Part shown: in pieces, positions 34,000 through 44,400 of the stretch | Layout: every line of letters begins with the position of its first letter | Numbering within the stretch: the first letter of the stretch is position 1 | DNA from: Plazaster borealis | Lineage: Eukaryota > Echinodermata > Asteroidea > Forcipulatida > Labidiasteridae | Assembly: GCA_021014325.1 (NCBI GenBank) | Contig: CM037463.1 | Span: forward strand, 1,488,001 to 1,552,000 | Direction: 5' to 3' | Length of the DNA stretch: 64,000 nt | Position numbers and translations under genes: made by a program | The notes under the pieces: model-generated | The model's input: only the letters and a program-made list of their open reading frames with translations | Database searches by the model: none | What the model was told of the DNA's origin: nothing

Positions 34000-35414
34000 T
34001 TACTTTGATGTCGCAGTGATCACACACTGCTCCAGCATGTTCTTGAAGAAAATCTCAAGAAAATGCAAGAACTCCTTGAGGTTAGCATCATTTCCACCCT
34101 CAGACCGGAAGAGTAGGATGAGGCCGCTGCTCCCCTTGACGATACTATCAACTATGCTCAAACTGAATCTCAAAATAGGCGCGACGGATGAAGGACTTCG
34201 CTGGAGTTTTTCTGCAACGATGAGATCAGTGACTTGCGTCTCAAGATTGAGATCGTTACCAGTAAACTGGTACCTTGGAGAGTGGTCACATGATTTGTCT
34301 TTACTTAGGACAGTATCCCCAGAGATAGCCGACGAGTGGCTGTCTTTGTTAGGTATTGGCATGACCTGCTTAAGAGTGTTGCCATCATCTGTTACAGCCG
34401 TAGCCATCAAATGTCCCTGTGATGCTGATGTTAATCTGGGAGTGCTTTCTTCACATTTGGAGGTGGCTGTCTCTATGTTTGATTGCTCAGTTTCTGTTTT
34501 TGTTTGGTTGCCATCTTGGGATTTCACCTGGCGTCTTGCTTTGCGTCGACCGAACCAGACAGGATGATAAACTGTACACTCAAGCCACTCTTTCTCCGAA
34601 TCCCACAGGGTGCAATGTGTGAGATTTTTGTCTCCAGAGGCTTCTTGAAGTGAGGTTGGTTCTTGACAAGCCTCCTCCGCAAGATCTACTTTCTCCTCCG
34701 CAAGTTCTACCTTGCAGCGTTTTCTTGGCCGTGCATCTCCACATTCAGAATCAGCTGCTTGGACAGTGCCCTCAAGAGGTGAGTCAGTGCCAAGTGCGTG
34801 TTCTATACCGATATTCTTAATGGGTTTCTTGGGAGTTTCCACAGCCTCATTGCTCGGCAACCAACGACAATCAAACTTCAAGACCTTTTCCAGCAGATGG
34901 AATGCGAGTTGTTTCACTGCACCCCGCCACACAGCTAATTTATCTTGGGCAGTTCGGTGTTCAGCAAGGAACATGGACGATAGATGGGTGACTTTGAAAT
35001 TGATTTCAAACCTGAAGTTGTCTGTTGCTGACTCGGTACTACTCACTGAGGGACATTTAGTCAAAGATGAGGTTTTGTATGCGGAGGTACCAAACAACAA
35101 CAGCAGACCCCAGTTCTCGTCATTCAAACTTCTCCCTTGCATATTTGCCAGACGACAAAGACTAGCAGAACGGGTAAACTCCGTTGAAATCCTCTCCAAT
35201 GTCTTCTCATTGACGTTGAGAGAAACGTTATGCCACAACTCAAATGGATCTCTGATATTGACTGATCCTATCTTAAAGCATCTTTGTGAAGCACCATCCT
35301 CATCTTGGTTGCTGACTTCAGAAACAGAGGCAGTCTTTCCATACAACGGGCAGATGACACTTGTCGTAAAATCAAATCCATCGTAGAAATTGAAGAATCC
35401 AGCAAGAATTTCAG
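34000..35414 (-). CDS. TUT1: TUT1 exon 8 (PAP-associated domain and C-terminus)
   Basis: Starts AEILAGFFNFYDGFDF (PAP-associated domain), continues through INIRDPFELWHNVS-type text, an NLS-like ARPRKRCK cluster, a long Ser/Thr/acidic region, a basic WFGRRKARRQV segment and a C-terminal hydrophobic helix region. Acceptor ATCTTTTTAG. Stop TAA at 34000-34002. Confidence 0.93.
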
Positions 35415-38400
35415 CTAAAAAGATAAATAAGAGTAAACAAAAGAGTCAAATTTGGAGCATTTCAATCTAGGCCACATTATGTCTTTGGTGTGTAATTATT
35501 TTTGAGGCATATTTTCATATTTAATTCTTACTTAGACTGATACTGATGTGTGATAAGCACTGTATACTCATTTTTTCCGAGCCCTGCCTAAAACTTCTAC
35601 AGGCTACAATCAGGCAAAGATAAGACTAACTGGTGCCCACAATTGATAGTTTAATTGATAGGTAAAGGGAGGGTATACCTTTGGTTATTACTCCAAAAAT
35701 TTATTATCATATAAAATTACTTGGTAAAGAGTACTGGGGAGCTGTTGATATTATAAAACATTGTTAAATTGACATCCTTTGAAGTACTGTAGTTTTAGAG
35801 AAAGAGGTAATTTTTCACCAACAAAATTGAATCTGAGAAAGACTTCAGGCATGAAGCCTTTCTCTGGCATCTGAAAACACACAATGCTATGCAACAATGG
35901 TGGTTTTTCTTTCATTATTTTCGTTCAACTTCCATGACCAATTGAGCCCAAATTTTCGCAGGCTTGTTATTTTATGCATATGTTGGAATACACCAAGTGA
36001 GGATACTGGTCTTTGACAATTTCCAAACGTGTTCAGTGCCTTTAAGCTGGGTCAAGCATTCTTATTTTTCTACACAGCCAAGTGTTTCACCAACCAATCA
36101 TGCAAGGAATTTTCTAAAACTCCCGCGTACCACTTCGCAGAGTTCTGCATGAAAAAACTGTGTGAACAACATTTCACGACTATTTCAATATTATAGAAAT
36201 ATTGGATGCATAGGAGTACAATGAAGCAGAATATAATCATGAGGAAACTTCTGGACTGTTCAAAGCCTTGTGAAATGGAACAGTCCAGATTTCAACAAGT
36301 GGTTATATTCTGCTGTATTGTCATTAGAACCTTGTCATTTGATATTTATCATATAATTCATAATTTATTTCAAAAATAAATAATACACAATTTTTTTTTT
36401 AAACAATAAGGTATTAAACGGCTGATAAAGACATAGCTGGAGCTATTTAAGACTAGTTGGCTAAAGTGTGTTCGACGTTCATAGCCACAGGCATTTTGTT
36501 GCGCAAGCTTACGCAGGTTCAAATAAAGCATAACACAATCAGTACATTCTTTTAGAAGGCGATGCGTAGCTGCAAAGCGTCCCAAGCATCCTATATTGAT
36601 CAATATAGGACTCCTATATTAAATTTTGGATTGTCAGAACAGTATACATGGCAAATTAAAGTATGACATGTGACGCGTGTTCCACCGATCAAATGTCAAG
36701 GATCTATGTGTGCGGTATACAAGCAACATAATTCATTTGATAGACATGAAATGAAACATAAACTAGAAGGGTTTACAACCTTGTGTTTCTGTACTTTCCG
36801 ACGCTGAGAAGGAAGTGTCTTGAGAGAAAACACTGTCTTGTCCATCTGAAACAGATAAGAAAATCCCAATCAGAATCTTTGCTGCTTTAAGATTTGTCAA
36901 GATGATTAATGATTAATAGTTCCGACAAACAATCTTACTCTTCCACACGAAAAAAGACCACAAATTTATGAACACTGTCTTGATAAAATGGTCATAATGA
37001 TTATGCAATAATAAATATATTTCAGCACAATGCAACCATTGGGAAAAATGCTCCCTTTAAATGTTTGTATTATAGGTTTTCCCGGTCAACTTCAGCGAAA
37101 ATTACTTCAGTTTCATTAACACGCATTCAAATTCATGCATTTTCCCTAATTAATTCAAGCTAGGGTTTCTTTTTAGCTACTCTTGCAATCATTTTCGTTT
37201 TCATGCACACATGATTTAGTTCTTCTCATTCAGGTTCGTTTCAGTCTTTATATTTCATTTATAGACAATCAAGACAACATTTTCATCATTCTTCAGTTGA
37301 ATTTCTACCGCCTATTAACAACTGATAAAATTAAATGGTTAAACAGCCTCTTGCTGTTGGCTTTTGAAAAATTGAATGATCTTTCCGACTAATGGAATTT
37401 GAATGATCTTATCAATTAAAATTTAATTACTTTTTCTGACTGATGAATACTGATGTGACAGAGCATTCATTTTCAAATAAAATTGAATGAGCCGGGTGTT
37501 AAATTAAATGAATTTTTGTTGAAATTAGCTGGAAAAACCTATAAAAAACGATAACAAAATAACAATTTATAAAACAATATATATGTATATTGAAAATTCT
37601 TCAAAAATATGAAATCTGCTTTCTAAAATTCTTTAAGTATTTTGCTTGATTCCTCACCACCAGATTGTTGCAGCTTGATCACACTCGGCAGTAGAGGGCG
37701 CTCTCTGGCTTGGAGATAGAATAACACCATCAGTGTCAAGGCATAGTTAGTGAGACGAGGCCCAGCTCCTGTGTTTCCCGCCAGCTGACACAGTTTAGCC
37801 CAGCGGCGTACTGTGAACACTAGAGGGCGCACTTGTGGTACAAGACTGCTGTAGAATTTCAGGAGCTTTGTGTTCTTGAGTGCTAGCCTTATGATGGGAA
37901 AAACAATAATAGAGACATGTATTAAATAATTTTAAAACAAGCACATTTTCTACGAACTTAATATAACAAAATATTGGAAGCGGCAAATTTTTAAGGATTA
38001 CAAAGTGCTGTGGTGCAATGAGCCATTTTGCGAGTAAGATTTTGAATTATGTCTGGTAAAATGACTTGACTGACCATCAGTGAAAACTCAAATTAGTTCC
38101 ACAGACTGAAGACCGTGTTACTATGTTAAAAGGTGCGGGGCAACCTTTTGTATAGCAACCTCCAGGTGAGCAAACCCTGGTACCATTGGGCCATACACAT
38201 TCAGTCAGAATTGTGTAGGGTGTTCGCAGTCTCTTACAAAACTATGTAAAAGCTAAAACCAATGTGACATACCAATTACCAACTGTCTTAAGCAAGTAAG
38301 CGACTAGTTTGACTACGTAAGCAAGTCATTTGTACCAGAAAGAATCCCAATCTAACTCATAAATGGGTTATCTGCATCCAACCATGCCATACCAATAGAA

Positions 38401-41400
38401 TTTATAAAAAACAAATCAGAAGCATACACCTCCTGTGATAAAAACACAGTTTCAAGTGCCTGAAAAAATGTGTTAAGCTGCAGAGCAAATAGATAAAACA
38501 GGGAGAACAGAGAATATTAAAAAGGTCTTTGTCTTATAATGGCCATGCAAGGAAATAAAATATAACAAATACATCTTCAATTAAATCTAATATTTTTCAG
38601 CTGAAATAACATCAAGTGAAGTTCATCACCATAGCTCTAAGCTACAGACTGTGCAAGTCTCGTGCGTATTCGAACATTGGGACCCGTTAAAGCGGGTGAG
38701 TTTGTTTCCTTCGCGCGTTAAAGCATCGTACGTGGGACCACAGTGGTCCCAAAAATGTTCGAATACGCACGAGACTTGCACGGTCTATTGGGAAACCTGT
38801 CAACAAAGATACAAGTTCTCAGAGGTTAAAAAAGATAGAACACTGGGTCACTATTGCCCTTGGACCTCAATGAGGGCGCTGTTTGAGTTTGTGACGTCAG
38901 ATGCAAGGGGTCTAATGACCTGGATAGTACAGTAGTAAAGTCTGTCCCGAGCCAATATGGCTCATCCGGCCGGTCCTTATATCGGGTATCCTTGGCATTA
39001 AACAACTGAGAATATTTCTATTCCCCCTGGACAGGCTGCCAGTCCATCGCAGGTTACTCCACAGCTCTCGCCGGTACCCATTTGTACTCCTGGGTGAAGA
39101 GAAGCAATAATGATAAAGTGTCTCGCTTAAGGACACAAGTGTCATGACCGGGACTCGAACCCACACCCTGCCGATCAGAAACACCACAGCCCGAGTCCGT
39201 TGCTCTTGTTAGCTTGGCCACGACACGCCAATGACCTGGATGAAGGAGATTTAAAAAAAAACTAATTTACCTGTTATTCATAGATACATCGCACTGGAGT
39301 CCAGATGTCTTATGGGTGAACTTTACCACTGGTAACCGGGCACTTGGTATGAAGTGGATACTATAACAACTTGGCACACAGCGCTTAATGACATCACTGA
39401 CCGATGAGAGGACGTCCAATGGCGAGTCTGAACTGAGGTCTGATGATGTGATGTCATCTGCTGGACCCGCTTGACCCTGCAGTGAAGGAAATATTGTAAC
39501 TGCATTCTCTGTATTTTTTACCACATGAGGGCGTATGTGTGTGAACCAAATTTGAGTGATGCAAAACAAGTAGACCAACTGTTTTTTTGAAAATTTGCAG
39601 TTGAAAGCGCCCTCATGCAGTCAAAAATACAGTCAATTGGATGTTTGTCATTTCCCCAAAATTTGCAGCAGAGTCATAAAGGTCTGTAGGATTTGAAACT
39701 TTGCATGGTGGGAGTACAATGAAGTGAGGTTTAGCGGTGACACCATGTGTAGAATCTCTTTTGAGTAGTGGTGGCTGTGAGAAGAACCGGTGGTTTGACA
39801 ACTTCTCAGAGACACCACTACTCAGAGGAGATTTATGCACATGGTGTCACCATGGCCGAGTGGTCTAGTTCACCAGACCAAAGCTCTGTTGTTGTCAGCA
39901 GCAGAGTGTGGGTTCGAATCCCAGTCATGACACTTGTGCCCTTGAGCAAGACACTTAACCATAGTTGCTTCGTGAAAAGTTGAGAGGGTAGTGCATTCTG
40001 CTCTACCAGCCAAGCTCCTAGTGGATGTTTCAGCCCCAGTAGTTGGCAACATGCCCCTGGTAGCAGTTGATTTGGGTCTACAGCCCAAATCAGTTAAGTG
40101 TAGCCCTTACCTTGAAGTGGCAGTCCGGCCTTGTGATGTAATGTGATATCTCATACAAAAAAATATAAAAAAACAAAAAAACAAAAAACAAAAAACCACA
40201 AACCTCACTTGACAAAGGTCAGGGCCCAATTCCATAGAGCTGCTTAAGCACAAAAAGTAGCTAAGCATAACAAAATTACGCTTACCAGGATAGGGTTACC
40301 AGCCAAACTACCATGTCGCAACAACAATTTGTGACTGGTATCCTGCTCATTTCTGCTTAGCAGAAAATTGTTAAGCAATATTTTCTGCTTAAGCAGCTCT
40401 ATGAAATTGGGCCCTGGCAACATCAACTCCCCATCACTTACTTCAACAGTTACTGTATCATCCTGTGACGTCTTACTGATGGACTTCAAAGACTCTCCTA
40501 ACTCAAGATGTATATCAAGATCACATCCCTGGACACCAAAGCCATTGATGGAGGAACCGAAGGGCGTGACCTTGCATTCAGGGAGTAACTCCTCCAGGGC
40601 ACTCTGCAGAAGATCACAGACAAGATGACGGAGTTTCACATCGGCATCGGTTAACTCTGTTAGCCGGACGAGGGTAGACATCTGGTCGGAAATCTTAGCG
40701 TGGATCATGGAAAGGAGACAGGATAAAAAGATTAGATCTTCTTGATTTGATTTGACACTAGGAATAATACAAACTGAAGTTACAGTGTAAGTTTGTTTTT
40801 CTTGAGTGCTGTTAATATTAAACCTTGCCCCTTTCAAGCTTTCTAAAGCTTGGCCACAATAAAATTTGTACAGTGATTGTTCTCAGAATTTGAAAATTTA
40901 AGAAGACATATTAATTAAAAATACACAAGCAAACATTATTTTATTATTATATATACATGTATTTCTGGTAATGAAACCAAGGATGCCTCATAAGTGAACT
41001 TAATTGCTGTAGCTCGCAGGCCTGAGGAAACCTGTAAACAAGGATGCTTGAAACACCGGGGTTAACCCCTACTCTTCCACAATAAGTGTTCTGTGTTCTT
41101 TTACGTGCACTACCAATCCTAGTACTTGGGACTTATGGCCCAATGTCCCATCCGAAGGACAAAGCAATTACGGTAAAGTATCTTGCTCAAGGACAAAAGT
41201 GCCACAACCGGGACTCGAACCCACACTCTGCTGATCAAAAACACCAGAGCTTGAGTCCGGTACTCTAAACTGCTCGGCCACGACACGCCACATGGAATAA
41301 CTTCACCCTGACTTCTTACAAAATGTGAGAACCTGTTTCCTAGATATTTTCACAGGACAGTTAAACAATTAAAAAACAAATTTCCATAATCTATTTGAGG

Positions 41401-44400
41401 AGCTGAGGTGATGAAGCGTACTCACAGACTCTTCCTTGGCCAGGGCTTGGTACAGCTCCTTGTTTTGCTTGGATTGTTCTTCACCACTTTTACCCTTTCC
41501 GTGGCCGTCATTTTTAACACCCTGTCTACTCATGGCTGCTCCACCTGAACCACCCGCAGTTGGGTTTGCCTTGGGCTGCCTGGGTCTCACCACAATCTTT
41601 TGGCCATTCATGACCTGCCGCTCAACACTGGTGGCGCTCTTTGCCGACGCATCGTTGGCGAACTCCACGATGGCATAGTGGGCCTATCAAAGACAAAATG
41701 ATTGACGGCACTTGACTATTGGATAAATTAATGGAATTTAATCATGCTTTTCATCAGAACTTTAAGTAATCAACTACATAGCAAGTTAAAAAAAGATTTA
41801 CACTTTAAAAATTGCCCATTGGTTTATTGTGTAGCAATATAGTTAAGATATTTTCATACTTGTAAATTCACTCTTCCTGCTTCTTTTGGTGCCAGTTTGA
41901 CTAGATAAGTTTCCGTGCTTGACTGCACAGGAGGCAATTAAGGGGGTCAGGTAAAATTTGGTAAGCGCCAACTGGTCAGGGTTAATTCGTGAAGTGGACA
42001 TTTTCAGACAAGACAGGAAGATGATTCGGCGCACAGTTTCAGGAATCATGCGCCGAGCCCAGCTGCGCATTGAATGAGATGGTGGCCATGTCGAGGACTA
42101 AGACACAGTGAAATTTAACTGGCATAATTGTTTTAATTAACATGAAGTTTAAAAGCTAATGATATTCTTTCTTGTTTCTTTCTTATCCAACCCTGACCAG
42201 ATGGCGCATACAAAATTTCACCTGACCCCCTTAATTGCCTCCTGTGCAGTCAAGCACGAAAACTAATCCAGTCAAACTGGCACCAAATGAAGCAGGAAGA
42301 GTGAATTTACAAGTACATATGCAAATATCTTATCTATATTGCTACACAATAACACAATGGGTCATTTTAAAAATGCATAGTTTTTCTTTGACTCGCACTG
42401 TAGATTAAACATTCTCAATCTTTACTCTGCTTGAGACTAAAATAGCACCAGAGAAGGATTTCGTCGAGCAAATTTGCATAGCAAAATATTTGGACTGAAC
42501 AATTTTTGTACACACTGAATGCCAATATTGAGTAGCAAATGGTGATTTTTGAGTAGCAACTGGTCAATTGTGCATAGCATTTTGCTCTGCTATACAAGGG
42601 GAATCGTTCATCTTTATATGAACTCCATTGCAGTTCTTTATTTTAAGAAATTCAAGGGCTATAAAGTACTCTCCTTAAATTATTATGGAGATCTCTTTGC
42701 ACTCCACAGAACCAAACTTCGAACGACTTCAAAACGACTTTACAAAATCTGACTGTTCATGAAGATTAATTTAGGCACATAATTTGTTATTTTATTAATT
42801 TTTAATTTTTATGAGAGATCAACTAACATCACAAGGCCTGATGGCCACGTGAGGGCTACACTTAACTGATTTGGGCTATCGACCCAAATCAACTGCCACC
42901 AGGGGCACGTTGCCACCTACTCCTGGGGCTGAAACAGGGTTACCCCCTTCACAGTCTGTAAGGATGTAGGCTTGGGTATCATCCACTAGGATGCCTAGCT
43001 GGTAGAGCAGAATGCACTACCTTCCCAACTTTTTAAGAAGCAATTATGGTTAAGAAGCAACGGAGAGCTGTTGATAGTATAAAACATTGTTGGAAACGAC
43101 TCCCTCTGAAGTAACGTAGTTTTTGAGAAAGAGGTAATCTGTCACTAAAATAATAAAAACTTCTTGCAAGAAGTTTTTATTCCTATCTGAAAGCACACAA
43201 TTGTACAACAAGGGTGTTTTTTCTTTCATCATTTTCTTGCAACTTCGATGACCAATTGAGCCCAAATTTTCACAGGCTTGTTATTTTATATTCATAAATA
43301 CCCCAGACAGTTTCTCTATTCCTATTGGTGGAGAGCACGTCATGTGGGGGTGTTTAATCGGACGATATAACACCGGCTAGAAGTGTTCAAACACGGCTGG
43401 CTTCGCGTGATGGGCGCGCACGCTCATTTACGCCAATTTACTTACGCGGAACGCAGTACAGAGCTATTAGTATGCCCGCACGTAATCTTGTTGTACACGC
43501 GCGTACACACAAACCAACGCGCACAAAACAGAAATTTACAAACGTTTTTGAAAATGTACAAACTTCGAAAATTCGCTCAAACAGATTGTCACAGATTTTC
43601 TAAAGTAGGCTTACTTGTAAAAAAAAAAAGGCTTTTTAACAAAAGGGCATTTATGAATGGGAATAAAAGAGTAGGGACTCGTTCTTAAACGACCGTTCTC
43701 GTTATCGATCCGTGTTCTCGTTATGACCGTGCTCGTATCTTCCGTTTTTTAAGACATAGAAACGCACATGGGACAGTTCGGGACCGGTGAAAACCTCGTA
43801 TAAACGTCGACTGTACACTCTCCTAGGATTGCATTGGGTGACGTCCGAATACGAAAACGCATCATACTGATCAGGTACCCAGACGTAATGTACAGGGCCA
43901 GACTACACATTTTCACTTCAAATATCCCGCGCCTCGATTGACATCACGAACAGCGCCATGTAAACGGGGGTCTATTTTTAAATGTTTAATTAAAATAAAA
44001 ATATTCACATTCCACTCATCAAAATGTATATATTAATGACAAAAGCTTTATTTTGACAAAATACCACTGCCAGGTGCCTTTAATAATAATAATAATAGTG
44101 GCTTCTTATATAGCGCACATATCCGTCACTCAGTAACGCTCAAGGCGCTTTTAACGTTCATTATTTTCCTGCAAGGTATTGTGGAGCTACGTTTCTGAAG
44201 TATGAGACCAAGTCCTTTAGAAAGCACCATGTAATGGTTTACAAGGTGCTGTGGCGCAATATGCTGCCAATCAAACCAGAAACACCGGGGCGAACCCCTT
44301 CTCTTCACTGGGTTCTTTTACGTGCATTACACAACACACGGAACCTACGGCTTAACGTCCCATCCGAAAGATGGAGCATGTGGTTAAGTGTCTTGCTTAA

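Noticed and set aside
34016..35386. Plus-strand frames of 183 and 224 residues opposite TUT1 exon 8
   Set aside because: They are shadows of the real minus-strand exon and carry no domain.
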